Source of the DNA: CAWIXB01 sp963839955 | Lineage (GTDB): Bacteria; Actinomycetota; Actinomycetes; JACCUZ01 | Assembly: GCA_963839955.1 (NCBI GenBank) | Contig: CAWIXB010000001.1 | Coordinates: forward strand, 1,178,001 to 1,242,000 | DNA: 64,000 nt | Direction: 5' to 3' | The notes under the pieces: model-generated | The model's input: only the letters and a program-made list of their open reading frames with translations | The model's database searches: none | What the model was told of the DNA's origin: nothing | Translations under genes and position numbers: made by a program | In this document: positions 8,539 through 16,578 of the stretch, one piece after another | How the letters are laid out: each line of letters starts with the position of its first letter | Position numbering within the stretch: the first letter of the stretch is position 1

Positions 8539-8568
8539 ACTGTAACCGGTTACTGCCCACTCTGTCAT
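8539..8568 (-). promoter_or_regulatory. Promoter of the GH39-like gene with overlapping LacI operator, site 2
   Basis: On the reverse strand ATGACA (8563-8568) is separated by 18 bp from TACAGT (8539-8544). The perfect 12-bp palindrome GTAACCGGTTAC at 8542-8553 overlaps the -10 element, so a bound repressor would block RNA polymerase. The same core palindrome sits at the regulator's own start site at 5605-5616. Confidence 0.72.
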
Positions 8569-8583
8569 GATTTATGCCGGCTG

Positions 8584-8883
8584 TCAGAGGGCGCGGATCA
8601 GGGCGGCCGTCGCGGCGGCGACCACGACGACGACGATGAACGGCGCGCGCAACAGCAGGGCGACTGCGCCCGCCGCGACACCCGCGAGGCGAGCGTCGAT
8701 CACCAGGTGGGTGCCGACGGAGAACGTCTGCACCGCGGCCAGTGCCGACAGCAGCGCGACGGGGAGCAGGGCCGCGATCCGCTTGACCACGGGGGGCTCG
8801 AGCCAGCGCTCCGGCACCGAGAGCCCGGCGAGCTTGAGCGCGAAGCAGCCGGCCGAGGTGACCAGGATCGCCAGCCAGATCAC
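8584..8883 (-). CDS. azlD: AzlD-family branched-chain amino acid transport protein
   Basis: The 99-residue product is strongly hydrophobic with about four membrane segments (IWLAILVTSAGCFALKLAG, IAALLPVALLSALAAVQTF, LAGVAAGAVALLL, FIVVVVVAAATAAL). It is the small partner of the AzlC/AzlD pair; homologues export branched-chain amino acids. The GTG at 8883 overlaps the azlC stop codon by 4 nt (GTGA), fixing the start and implying coupled translation. GAAGGGG upstream serves as the ribosome binding site. Confidence 0.88.
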   Translation of the reverse strand: MIWLAILVTSAGCFALKLAGLSVPERWLEPPVVKRIAALLPVALLSALAAVQTFSVGTHLVIDARLAGVAAGAVALLLRAPFIVVVVVAAATAALIRAL

Positions 8884-9560
8884 GACGCGCCCCTTCGCAG
8901 CAGGACGGCGACCACGGGGACGCCTGCGGACAGCAGCACGGGTACGCCGGCGGGTGTCAGCGGCACGAGCAACAGCGCGACAACCGCGGCGGCAAGGCCC
9001 ACGACCAAGGCGGACCGCTCGCGCAGTCGCGGCCACACCAGGGCGAGGAATGCGGCGGGCACTGCCGCGTCCAGCCCGAGGTCGCGCGGGTCACCGAGCA
9101 CGGTCCCCGCCAGCGCACCGACCAGCGTGAAGGCATTCCAGAGCACGAAGACGGTCAGCCCGGTCGCCCAGAAGCCGAGCCGTCCGGCGCGAGGACCACT
9201 CTCCTCGTGGGCGAGCGCCACGGCTGTCGTCTCGTCGACCACGAGCTGCGCGCCCACCAGCTTGCGCCACCCCCGCAGCCCGAGCAGCTGCGTCAGCCGC
9301 GCTCCGTAGATCACGTTGCGCGCGCCGAGCAGCAGCGCCGAGGACGAGGCAGACACGAGGCTGCCGCCCGCACCGACCGTCGCGATGAACGCGAACTGCG
9401 ATCCGCCCGAGAACGTCAGCACGGACAAGGCGCAGGTCTGCAGCACCGACAGACCCGACGTGGTGGAGAGGGCGCCGAACGAGAGCCCGTAGGCGCCGGT
9501 CGCCGCGCCCACACTGGCCGCGGTCCGCAGGACCGGACCGCGGGTCTGCGACCAGGTCAC
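8880..9560 (-). CDS. azlC: AzlC-family branched-chain amino acid exporter subunit
   Basis: The 226-residue integral membrane protein has the family signatures FGALSTTSGLS, FSGGSQFAF and LLGARNVIYG, and a C-terminal half of alternating hydrophobic segments (FWATGLTVFVLWNAFTLVGA; VVGLAAAVVALLLVPLTPAG). AzlC/AzlD complexes export leucine, valine and related compounds. Start GTG 9560 overlaps the stop of the upstream acetyltransferase by 4 nt, and its own stop overlaps azlD by 4 nt, so the three genes form a tightly coupled unit. The frame is open well upstream, but that part is antisense-like and out of family register. Confidence 0.9.
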   Translation of the reverse strand: MTWSQTRGPVLRTAASVGAATGAYGLSFGALSTTSGLSVLQTCALSVLTFSGGSQFAFIATVGAGGSLVSASSSALLLGARNVIYGARLTQLLGLRGWRKLVGAQLVVDETTAVALAHEESGPRAGRLGFWATGLTVFVLWNAFTLVGALAGTVLGDPRDLGLDAAVPAAFLALVWPRLRERSALVVGLAAAVVALLLVPLTPAGVPVLLSAGVPVVAVLLRRGAS

Positions 9561-10123
9561 GGGTGGTCCGGGCCGGGTTGGTCGTCGAACGTGGTGACCA
9601 GGCTGACCTGCGGTACGACGACCGTGCCGTCGCCGTACAGGTCCAGCCGGCGGCGGCCACCGTCGGGGCCCCACCCGGCACCCGCCAGGAAGGCGGTCAG
9701 CCGCTCGTCGTCGGCGGTCAGCTGGGGGACCCACGACGAGGCACGCCGGAACCCGTCGCCGCGCAGGTTGTCGATGCTCGCGTTGAGCAGCCGGGACCCG
9801 TGACCGCGGTGCGCGTACGCCGGGTCGACGCACAGGACGTGCAGCTCGGCGTGCTCTGCCGTAGCGGTGTCGGTCTCGTCGGGGCCGAAGGCGGCGAAAC
9901 CGACGACCTCACCCGTGTCGACGGCGACGAGCACGCGGTGGCGCGGCGTCGGCGGGGCGAGGACCGAGTCGCGCCAGCGGTCAGTGGCATCGGTGGAGCC
10001 GACGGCGTCGAGCACCTCGGGCGGGAGCGCCTCGCCGTACGCCGTCCGCCAGGCCGCCGCCTGGACCCGCGCGATGTCGCCGGCGTCCCCCTCGTGCGCC
10101 GTACGAACGCTCACGTCAGCCAC
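9557..10123 (-). CDS. GNAT family N-acetyltransferase
   Basis: The 188-residue protein has the GNAT acetyl-CoA-binding motif A with LHVLCVDPAYAHRGHGSRLL (R/QxxGxG/A variant RGHGSR) preceded by the beta-strand VLVAVDTGEVVGFAAFG. It is the first gene of the overlapping GNAT-azlC-azlD unit. The acceptor is unknown; linkage to an amino acid exporter suggests an amino-acid-like small molecule, but that is inference. Start GTG 10123 is the best supported; another GTG lies four codons in. Confidence 0.87.
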   Translation of the reverse strand: MADVSVRTAHEGDAGDIARVQAAAWRTAYGEALPPEVLDAVGSTDATDRWRDSVLAPPTPRHRVLVAVDTGEVVGFAAFGPDETDTATAEHAELHVLCVDPAYAHRGHGSRLLNASIDNLRGDGFRRASSWVPQLTADDERLTAFLAGAGWGPDGGRRRLDLYGDGTVVVPQVSLVTTFDDQPGPDHP

Positions 10124-10154
10124 GGCGCGATCTTCGCAGAGGCGCGCGACGGTC

Positions 10155-10595
10155 TCAGGTCTCGGGTGCGAGCTCGGCGCTGTGCCCGCGGAACTCGGCC
10201 AGCACCTCGCCGGAGGCCAGCCGCACCGTTACGTCGTAGAGGCCGCTGCGGCCCCGCCGATGGCGCTCCAGCGCGTCAGCGACCAGCTCGTCGCCGGCCC
10301 GCACGGGGGCCAGGAACGTGATCGCCGCGGATCGCGCGACGGTGGTGGCGCCGTAGGTGTTGCACGCGAACGCGAACGCGGTGTCGGCCAGCAGGAAGAC
10401 GTAGCCGCCGTGTGCCATCCCGTGCCCGTTGATCATCAGGTCGGTGACCGTCATCCGCGCGGTGGCCCGGCCGGGGGCGACGTCGGACACCGCCATGCCG
10501 AGGGCCTGCGAGGCGCGGTCCGCGGCGTACATCGACTCCGCCGCGCGGGCGGCGACCTGCTCGGCGGACGGGCTGGGGTGGTCGTCGGGTGGCAC
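10155..10595 (-). CDS. paaI: Hydroxyphenylacetyl-CoA thioesterase
   Basis: The 146-residue hotdog-fold protein contains the PaaI signature NGHGMAHGGYVFLLADTAFAFACN (core HGMAHGGYVFLLADTA) with the catalytic Asp in ADTAFA. PaaI hydrolyses ring-hydroxylated or dead-end CoA esters to free CoA trapped during phenylacetate breakdown. It is transcribed away from paaABCDE with about 97 bp between the starts, which supports the assignment. Start is GTG 10595 with little visible Shine-Dalgarno. Confidence 0.92.
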   Translation of the reverse strand: MPPDDHPSPSAEQVAARAAESMYAADRASQALGMAVSDVAPGRATARMTVTDLMINGHGMAHGGYVFLLADTAFAFACNTYGATTVARSAAITFLAPVRAGDELVADALERHRRGRSGLYDVTVRLASGEVLAEFRGHSAELAPET

Positions 10596-10655
10596 GGCGG
10601 CACCCTATGGCAGCGGACGGCGAATTCGGCGTGTGACACATGGGCGCCGGGCGGC

Positions 10656-10685
10656 TGGACTCCTGTAATGCCGACCCCGTAGACT
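10656..10685 (+). promoter_or_regulatory. paaA promoter (leaderless)
   Basis: TGGACT at 10656-10661, an 18-bp spacer and TAGACT at 10680-10685 match the actinobacterial housekeeping consensus. The GTG start of paaA at 10693 is only 7 nt after the -10, so the mRNA probably begins at or next to the start codon. A GTGT-g-ACAC palindrome at 10631-10639 upstream is a possible operator. Confidence 0.65.
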
Positions 10686-10692
10686 GCGGAGC

Positions 10693-11640
10693 GTGACCAC
10701 CGACCGGCACGAGCAGGCTTTCCAGGCCCTCGTCGACGACGACCAACGCATCGAGCCCCGCGACTGGATGCCCGAGGCCTACCGCAAGACCCTGATCCGC
10801 CAGATCGCCCAGCACGCCCACTCGGAGATCATCGGCATGCAGCCCGAGGGCAACTGGATCAGCCGCGCACCCAGCCTGCGCCGCAAGGCGATCCTGCTGG
10901 CCAAGGTGCAGGACGAGGCGGGCCACGGGCTCTACCTCTACTCCGCGGCCGAGACGCTCGGTGTCGGGCGCGACGAGCTGCTCGACCTGCTGCACGAGGG
11001 GCGGCAGAAGTACTCCTCGATCTTCAACTACCCGACCCTCACCTGGGCCGACGTCGGCGCCATCGGGTGGCTCGTCGACGGCGCCGCCATCGTCAACCAG
11101 ATCCCCATCTGCCGCTGCTCCTACGGTCCCTACGCCCGCGCGATGGTGCGCATCTGCAAGGAGGAGTCGTTCCACCAGCGTCAGGGCTTCGAGATCCTGC
11201 ACACGCTCTCGCACGGCACGCCGGCGCAGAAGGCGATGGCACAGGACGCCGTCGACCGCTGGTGGTGGCCGTCGCTGATGATGTTCGGCCCGCCCGACGA
11301 CCAGTCGCCCAACACCGCGCAGTCGATGGCGTGGCGCATCAAGCGGTTCTCCAACGACGAGCTGCGCATCAAGTTCGTCGACATGACGGTGCCGCAGTCC
11401 GAGGTGCTCGGGCTGACGCTGCCCGACCCGGGGATCCGCTGGAACGACGCAACGGGTCACTACGACTTCGGCGACATCGACTGGTCGGAGTTCTTCGAGG
11501 TGCTCAAGGGCAACGGTCCCTGCAACGAGGCACGCATCGCCAACCGGAAGCGCGCGCACGAGGACGGCGCGTGGGTGCGCGAGGCGGCCACGGCGTACGC
11601 CGCGAAGCAGCGGGTCCGTGCGGCTGGGAGCGCGGCATGA
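10693..11640 (+). CDS. paaA: 1,2-phenylacetyl-CoA epoxidase, catalytic subunit PaaA
   Basis: The 315-residue product is the diiron catalytic subunit that converts phenylacetyl-CoA to the ring epoxide. The metal-binding carboxylate/histidine pattern is visible in KVQDEAGHGLYLYSAAE (ExxH) and RICKEESFHQRQGFEIL (ExxH), and the IGMQPEGNWISRAPSLRRK segment is typical. It heads paaABCDE and its stop overlaps paaB by 4 nt. The GTG start is leaderless according to the promoter position. Confidence 0.97.
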   Translation: MTTDRHEQAFQALVDDDQRIEPRDWMPEAYRKTLIRQIAQHAHSEIIGMQPEGNWISRAPSLRRKAILLAKVQDEAGHGLYLYSAAETLGVGRDELLDLLHEGRQKYSSIFNYPTLTWADVGAIGWLVDGAAIVNQIPICRCSYGPYARAMVRICKEESFHQRQGFEILHTLSHGTPAQKAMAQDAVDRWWWPSLMMFGPPDDQSPNTAQSMAWRIKRFSNDELRIKFVDMTVPQSEVLGLTLPDPGIRWNDATGHYDFGDIDWSEFFEVLKGNGPCNEARIANRKRAHEDGAWVREAATAYAAKQRVRAAGSAA

Positions 11641-11945
11641 GCGACGGCACGCCGGAGGACACGACGCGCGACTGGCCGCTCTGGGAGGTCTTCGTGCGGG
11701 CCAGGCGGGGCCTCTCGCACCAGCACGTCGGCAGCCTGCACGCACCCGACGCCGCGATGGCGCTGCGCAACGCGCGCGACATCTACACGCGTCGCAACGA
11801 GGGCGTCTCGCTGTGGGTGGTGCCGGCCGTGGCGATCGTCGCGTCCAGCCCCGACGAGAAGGACTCGTTCTTCGACCCGGCCGGTGACAAGGCCTACCGT
11901 CACCCGACGTTCTACGACATCCCCGCCGAGGTGCGCCATCTCTAG
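11637..11945 (+). CDS. paaB: 1,2-phenylacetyl-CoA epoxidase subunit PaaB
   Basis: The 102-residue product has the PaaB features WPLWEVFVRARRGLSHQHVGS and DAAMALRNARDIYTRRNEGVSLWVV (core ALRNARDIYTRRNEG). PaaB bridges subunits of the epoxidase. Its ATG overlaps the paaA stop (ATGA). The following gene paaC starts 20 nt after its stop. Confidence 0.95.
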   Translation: MSDGTPEDTTRDWPLWEVFVRARRGLSHQHVGSLHAPDAAMALRNARDIYTRRNEGVSLWVVPAVAIVASSPDEKDSFFDPAGDKAYRHPTFYDIPAEVRHL

Positions 11946-11964
11946 CAAGGCGGCGCATGACAAC

Positions 11965-12720
11965 GTGACGATGCCGGCCGTCGCGACCTATGCGCTGCGG
12001 CTCGGCGACGACGCCCTGGTGCTCGCACAGCGGCTCGGCGGGTGGGTCGCGCGATCACCTCAGCTCGAGGAGGACGTGGCGCTCGGCAACATCGCACTCG
12101 ACCTGCTCGGCCAGGCGCGCACGCTGCTGACCCATGCCGGAGAAACCGAGGGCTCGGGACGCAGCGAGGACGACCTCGCCTTCCTGCGAGACGAACGCGA
12201 CTTCGTGAACGTGCAGATGGTCGAGCACCCCGGTGACGACTTCGGTGTCGCGATGGCAAGGCAGCTGTTGTTCTCGACCTACCAGCTGGCGCTCTACGAG
12301 GGTCTCGAGCACAGCGGCGACGACGTCCTCGCGGGCGTCGCGGCCAAGGCCGTCAAGGAGGTCGCCTATCACCGCGACCACGCGACCCAGTGGGTGCTGC
12401 GACTCGGAGACGGCACCGACGAGTCGCACGCCCGTATGCAGGCAGGGCTCGCGACCATGTGGCCGTTCGTCGAGGAGCTCTTCACCACCGACGACCTCGA
12501 ACGGGACCTGGCAGCGCGAGGGGTTGCCGTCGACGTGACGACGCTGCGTCCGCAGTGGGACTCCTACGTCGACTCTGTGCTCACCGAGGCGACACTCGAG
12601 CGGCCGACCTCGCGGTGGACCGCGGCCGGCGGGCGACGAGGCCTGCACACCGAGTCGTTCGGTCTTCTGCTGGCCGAGATGCAGCACCTGCATCGCTCGC
12701 ATCCCGGGGCGTCGTGGTGA
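11965..12720 (+). CDS. paaC: 1,2-phenylacetyl-CoA epoxidase subunit PaaC
   Basis: The product (about 251 residues) is the structural partner of PaaA with a degenerate diiron fold: ALRLGDDALVLAQRLGGW, EDVALGNIALDLLGQARTLL, DFVNVQMVEHPGDDF and EVAYHRDHATQWVLRLGDGT are family hallmarks. The GTG at 11965 follows AAGGCGG and is preferred; an ATG two codons later at 11971 is the alternative. The frame is open upstream into paaB but that extension has no family resemblance. Its stop overlaps paaD by 4 nt. Confidence 0.94.
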   Translation: MTMPAVATYALRLGDDALVLAQRLGGWVARSPQLEEDVALGNIALDLLGQARTLLTHAGETEGSGRSEDDLAFLRDERDFVNVQMVEHPGDDFGVAMARQLLFSTYQLALYEGLEHSGDDVLAGVAAKAVKEVAYHRDHATQWVLRLGDGTDESHARMQAGLATMWPFVEELFTTDDLERDLAARGVAVDVTTLRPQWDSYVDSVLTEATLERPTSRWTAAGGRRGLHTESFGLLLAEMQHLHRSHPGASW

Positions 12721-13214
12721 TCGCGACTGCCGTCGACGTCGAGCGCGCGCGGGCAGCCGCCGCGCAGGTGCCCGACCCCGAGGTGCCGGTGCTCACCATC
12801 GCTGACCTCGGCGTGCTGCGCGACGTGCACGTCGACGAGCACGGTGGCGTCGTCGTCACCATCACACCGACCTACTCGGGCTGCCCGGCGATGGACACCA
12901 TTCGGGCCGACATCGAGCAGGCACTGCTCGCTGCCGGCTTCGCCGACGTCGAGGTCCGCACGGTGCTCTCGCCGGCCTGGTCGACCGACTGGATGAGCGA
13001 GGCCGGCCGGCGCAAGCTCGAGGACTACGGCGTGGCGCCGCCGACCCCGGCCGCGCGTCGCGGCGGGCCGGTCGCCCTCACCCTGTCGATCCGGTGCCCG
13101 CAGTGCAGCAGCGCCGACACCCGCGAGCTCAGCCACTTCGGCTCGACCGCCTGCAAGTCGCTGTGGTCCTGCAACACCTGCCGCGAGCCGTTCGACCACT
13201 TCAAGGCTCTCTAG
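12717..13214 (+). CDS. paaD: 1,2-phenylacetyl-CoA epoxidase subunit PaaD (MIP18/Fe-S assembly type)
   Basis: The 165-residue protein has an N-terminal MIP18-like domain (VPDPEVPVLTIADLGVLRDV, TPTYSGCPAMDTI) and a C-terminal zinc- or cluster-binding part with four cysteines (IRCPQCSSADTRELS and WSCNTCREPFDHFKAL). PaaD is needed for maturation of the epoxidase and is thought to help Fe-S or diiron assembly. Start GTG 12717 overlaps the paaC stop as GTGA. Confidence 0.93.
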   Translation: MIATAVDVERARAAAAQVPDPEVPVLTIADLGVLRDVHVDEHGGVVVTITPTYSGCPAMDTIRADIEQALLAAGFADVEVRTVLSPAWSTDWMSEAGRRKLEDYGVAPPTPAARRGGPVALTLSIRCPQCSSADTRELSHFGSTACKSLWSCNTCREPFDHFKAL

Positions 13215-13217
13215 CCG

Positions 13218-14333
13218 ATGACGACCACACTTCCGGGGCAGTCCCTGTCCGGTCGCCGGCACGGCGTCTTCCACGCCTTGCAAGTGGCCGGCGTCGAGCG
13301 CCTCACCGACGACTCCGTGGCCGTCACGTTCGACGTCCCAGACGAGCTGCGCGACGACTACTCGTTCAGCGCCGGGCAGCACCTCACGCTGCGCACCGAG
13401 GTCGACGGCATCGAGGTGCGCCGCAACTACTCGATCTGCGCGCCGGCGACGAGCGGGCGTCTGCGCGTCGCCGTCAAGCGTCTCGAGGGTGGTGCGTTCT
13501 CGGCGTACGCGACCCGCACCATGCGCGCCGGCGACACCCTCGAGGTGATGACGCCCACCGGCCGGTTCTCGCCGCACCTCGACCCACTGGCGACGAAGCA
13601 CTACTGCATGCTCGCGGTAGGCAGCGGCATCACGCCCGTGCTCTCGATCCTGATGACCGTGCTCGAGGTCGAGCCCCAAAGCACGTGCACGCTCATCTAC
13701 GGCAACCGCACCACCGGCTCGGTGATGTTCCTCGACGAGCTCGCCGACCTCAAGGACCGCTACCCGACGCGGTTCCGCCTGGTGCACGTGCTCTCCCGCG
13801 AGGTGCAGGACGTCGACCTCTTCTCCGGGCGCATCGACCCCACCAAGCTGCGCCGGCTGATGGAGACGGTCGTGCCCCCCGGGACGGTCGACGAGTGGTG
13901 GCTCTGCGGGCCGTTCGCCATGGTCGAGGCCGCCCGCGAGACTCTGATCGAGGCGGGTGTCGACACCACCCACGTGCATGTGGAGCTCTTCCACGTCGAG
14001 GGCGAGGCGCCCCGTGAGGCGGTCGACGCCACGCCGGGGGAGCGGGCGGAGGGCAGCAGCTCGGTCACCGTCGTCCTCGACGGGCGGGCGTCGACACTTG
14101 ATGTGCCGCGTGGTGGCGTGCGCATCCTCGACGCGGCGCTGACGGTGCGTAGCGACGCGCCGTTCGCCTGCAAGGGCGGGGTGTGCGGCACCTGCCGCGC
14201 CCGGCTCGTCTCCGGCGAGGTGGAGATGGAGCGCCACTACGCCCTGGAGCAGGACGAGATCGACGCCGGTTTCGTGCTCGCCTGCCAGTCACATCCGGTC
14301 ACCGACGAAGTCACCCTGGACTTCGACCAATAG
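13218..14333 (+). CDS. paaE: 1,2-phenylacetyl-CoA epoxidase reductase subunit PaaE
   Basis: The 371-residue reductase passes electrons from NADPH to the epoxidase. The FAD-binding RxYSIC motif (RRNYSICAPA), the NAD-binding VGSGITPVLSIL and CGPFAMVEAARETL segments, and a C-terminal plant-type 2Fe-2S ferredoxin domain with CKGGVCGTCRARL plus a distal Cys in LACQSHP are all present. It starts 3 nt after paaD and closes the operon; no paaK, paaZ, paaG or paaJ gene follows in this window. Confidence 0.96.
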   Translation: MTTTLPGQSLSGRRHGVFHALQVAGVERLTDDSVAVTFDVPDELRDDYSFSAGQHLTLRTEVDGIEVRRNYSICAPATSGRLRVAVKRLEGGAFSAYATRTMRAGDTLEVMTPTGRFSPHLDPLATKHYCMLAVGSGITPVLSILMTVLEVEPQSTCTLIYGNRTTGSVMFLDELADLKDRYPTRFRLVHVLSREVQDVDLFSGRIDPTKLRRLMETVVPPGTVDEWWLCGPFAMVEAARETLIEAGVDTTHVHVELFHVEGEAPREAVDATPGERAEGSSSVTVVLDGRASTLDVPRGGVRILDAALTVRSDAPFACKGGVCGTCRARLVSGEVEMERHYALEQDEIDAGFVLACQSHPVTDEVTLDFDQ

Positions 14334-14360
14334 ACCGGCTCGGGGTGACTACGATCTCTG

Positions 14361-15173
14361 GTGATGACGACGACCAAACCCGACGCCCAGTATGAAGATC
14401 TGCTCCGCCACGTCCTGTGCAGCGGAAGCCGGAAGTCCGACCGCACCGGCACCGGCACCCGCAGCGTCTTCGGCCACCAGATGCGCTTCGATCTCTCGCA
14501 GGGGTTCCCGCTCATCACGACCAAGCGCGTCCACTTCCGCTCCATCGGCTTCGAGCTCCTCTGGTTCCTGCGCGGCGAGGGCAACGCCTCCTGGCTCCAG
14601 GAGAACGGCGTGAGCATCTGGGACGAGTGGGCAGCGCCCGACGGCGACCTGGGGCCGGTCTACGGCGTCCAGTGGCGGTCGTGGCCGACCCCTGACGGCG
14701 GCCACGTCGACCAGATCGCCGGCGTGCTCGACCAGCTCCGGACCAACCCTGACTCCCGGCGGATGGTCGTGTCGGCGTGGAACGTCGGGGACATCCCGGC
14801 CATGGCGCTGCCGCCGTGCCACGCCTTCTTCCAGTTCTACGTTGCCGAAGGACGGCTGTCCTGCCAGCTCTACCAGCGCAGCGCCGACCTGTTCCTCGGC
14901 GTCCCGTTCAACATCGCCAGCTATGCCCTGCTCGTGCACATGGTCGCCCAGCAGGTCGACCTCGAGGTGGGCGACTTCGTCTGGACCGGCGGCGACTGCC
15001 ACATCTACGACAACCACCTCGACCAGGTGCGGGAGCAGATCTCGCGCGAGGTCTATGCCTTTCCGCGCATCGAGATCCGCCGTGCGAAGTCCCTGTTCGA
15101 CTACACCTACGAGGACTTTCGGCTCGTCGACTACCGGCACCACCCGGCCCTGAGGGCCCCGGTCGCAGTGTGA
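14361..15173 (+). CDS. thyA: Thymidylate synthase
   Basis: The product (about 270 residues) methylates dUMP to dTMP with methylene-tetrahydrofolate, producing dihydrofolate. Active-site Cys is in LPPCHAFFQFYV; other signatures are DRTGTGTRSVFG, VYGVQWRSW, QRSADLFLGVPFNIASYALL (core QRSADLFLGVPFN) and GDCHIYDNHLDQV. The start is GTG 14361 or the adjacent ATG 14364. The stop overlaps folA by 4 nt, pairing the dihydrofolate-producing enzyme with the one that recycles it. Presence of ThyA rather than ThyX is a useful taxonomic trait. Confidence 0.97.
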   Translation: MMTTTKPDAQYEDLLRHVLCSGSRKSDRTGTGTRSVFGHQMRFDLSQGFPLITTKRVHFRSIGFELLWFLRGEGNASWLQENGVSIWDEWAAPDGDLGPVYGVQWRSWPTPDGGHVDQIAGVLDQLRTNPDSRRMVVSAWNVGDIPAMALPPCHAFFQFYVAEGRLSCQLYQRSADLFLGVPFNIASYALLVHMVAQQVDLEVGDFVWTGGDCHIYDNHLDQVREQISREVYAFPRIEIRRAKSLFDYTYEDFRLVDYRHHPALRAPVAV

Positions 15174-15664
15174 CCGTCGCCCTCGTCTGGGCGCAGGCGG
15201 CGAACGGTGTCATCGGCCAGGACGGAACGCTGCCCTGGCATCTTCCCGAGGACCTGGCGCGCTTCCGGGCGCTCACCATGGGCTCGACCGTCGTGATGGG
15301 GCGGCGCACGTGGGAATCGCTGCCGGCCCGGTTCCGGCCCCTTCCGGGCCGCCGCAACATCGTGCTCACCCGCCGGCCCGACTGGCAGGCGCCCGGCGCC
15401 GAGGTCGCGGGTTCGCTCGACGACGCACTCGGCCAGGTGTCGGGCGACGCGTGGGTGATCGGCGGGGCGAGTGTCTACCTGTCCGCGTTGGACCGTGCGG
15501 AACGCGTCGTGGTCACCGAGCTGGCGGAGGCCTTCGAGGGTGACGTATACGCGCCGCGGCTCGACGACACCTGGCGCCAGTACGCCCGGGACCCCGACGT
15601 CGGCTGGCACGCGTCCAGCACCGGCCTGCGCTACCGGGTAACCACGTTCACGCGAGTAGGTTAG
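15170..15664 (+). CDS. folA: Dihydrofolate reductase
   Basis: The 164-residue enzyme regenerates tetrahydrofolate with NADPH after the thymidylate synthase reaction. Family motifs are VWAQAANGVIGQDGTLPWHLPEDL (core GVIGQDGTLPWHLPEDL with the active-site acidic residue), VVMGRRTWESLP, PGRRNIVLTR and VIGGASVYLSAL. Start GTG 15170 overlaps the thyA stop (GTGA). dapA follows after 5 nt. Confidence 0.96.
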   Translation: MTVALVWAQAANGVIGQDGTLPWHLPEDLARFRALTMGSTVVMGRRTWESLPARFRPLPGRRNIVLTRRPDWQAPGAEVAGSLDDALGQVSGDAWVIGGASVYLSALDRAERVVVTELAEAFEGDVYAPRLDDTWRQYARDPDVGWHASSTGLRYRVTTFTRVG

Positions 15665-15669
15665 GGGCC

Positions 15670-16578
15670 ATGGCCACTACCACCACAGCCACCGAAGCGT
15701 TCGGCCGAGTGCTCACCGCCATGGTGACGCCGTTCACCGCCGACGGGTCCCTCGACCTCGACGGCGCCCAGCACCTCGCCAGCCACCTTGTCGACCGGGG
15801 CTGCGACGGGCTCGTCCTCAGCGGCACGACGGGTGAGTCCGCGACGACGACCGACAGCGAGAAGGAGCGGCTCGTCTCGGCGGTGCTCGAGGCGGTCGGT
15901 GACCGCGCCCGTGTGGTGGCCGGCGTCGGCACCAACGACACCCGCCATACCGTCGAGCTCGCACGCGCCGCGGAGAAGACCGGCGCCCACGGGCTGCTGG
16001 TCGTCACGCCCTACTACAACAAGCCGCCGCAGGAGAACCTGGTCCGCCACTTCGAGATGGCGGCGGACGCCACCGGACTGCCGGTGATGCTCTACGACAT
16101 CCCCGCCCGCACCGGCACCCCGATCGCCACCGACTCGCTGCTGCGCCTCGGCGGCCACGAGCGCATCCTGGCCGTCAAGGACGCCAAGGGTGACCTGTTC
16201 GCCGGCTCGCGCGTCATGTCCGAGACCGGCCTCGCCTACTACTCCGGCGACGACGCCCTCAACCTGCCGTGGCTCGCGCTCGGCGCGGTGGGCGTGATCA
16301 GCGTCGTGGCCCATGTGGCCGCGGCGGAGTACGCCGAGATGCTCGGCGCCGTCGAGCGAGGCGACCTCGACACCGCCCGACGACTGCACCGACAGCTGCT
16401 GCCGGTCGTGGCCGCGGTGATGTCGCCGTCGAGCCAGGGCGCGATCACCTCGAAGGCGCTCGTCGCCCGGCTCGGCGTGATCGGGTCGTCCACCATGCGC
16501 CCACCGTTGTTCGCCGCCTCCGAGGACCAGGTCGACGCACTGCGCGCCGTGCTCGCGGGGTCGGGGCTCGACGCGTGA
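15670..16578 (+). CDS. dapA: 4-hydroxy-tetrahydrodipicolinate synthase
   Basis: The 302-residue aldolase condenses pyruvate with aspartate semialdehyde, the first committed step to diaminopimelate and lysine. The Schiff-base lysine is in ILAVKDAKGDLF, the catalytic Tyr in TPYYNKPPQENL, and the SGTTGES and YDIPARTG motifs are intact. The stop overlaps the RNase J start by 4 nt, as commonly seen with dapA and rnj in actinobacteria. Confidence 0.97.
   Translation: MATTTTATEAFGRVLTAMVTPFTADGSLDLDGAQHLASHLVDRGCDGLVLSGTTGESATTTDSEKERLVSAVLEAVGDRARVVAGVGTNDTRHTVELARAAEKTGAHGLLVVTPYYNKPPQENLVRHFEMAADATGLPVMLYDIPARTGTPIATDSLLRLGGHERILAVKDAKGDLFAGSRVMSETGLAYYSGDDALNLPWLALGAVGVISVVAHVAAAEYAEMLGAVERGDLDTARRLHRQLLPVVAAVMSPSSQGAITSKALVARLGVIGSSTMRPPLFAASEDQVDALRAVLAGSGLDA

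Noticed and set aside
12564..14237. 557-codon open frame antisense to paaC-paaE
   Set aside because: Composition-driven shadow frame; the forward strand carries three recognised Paa subunits.
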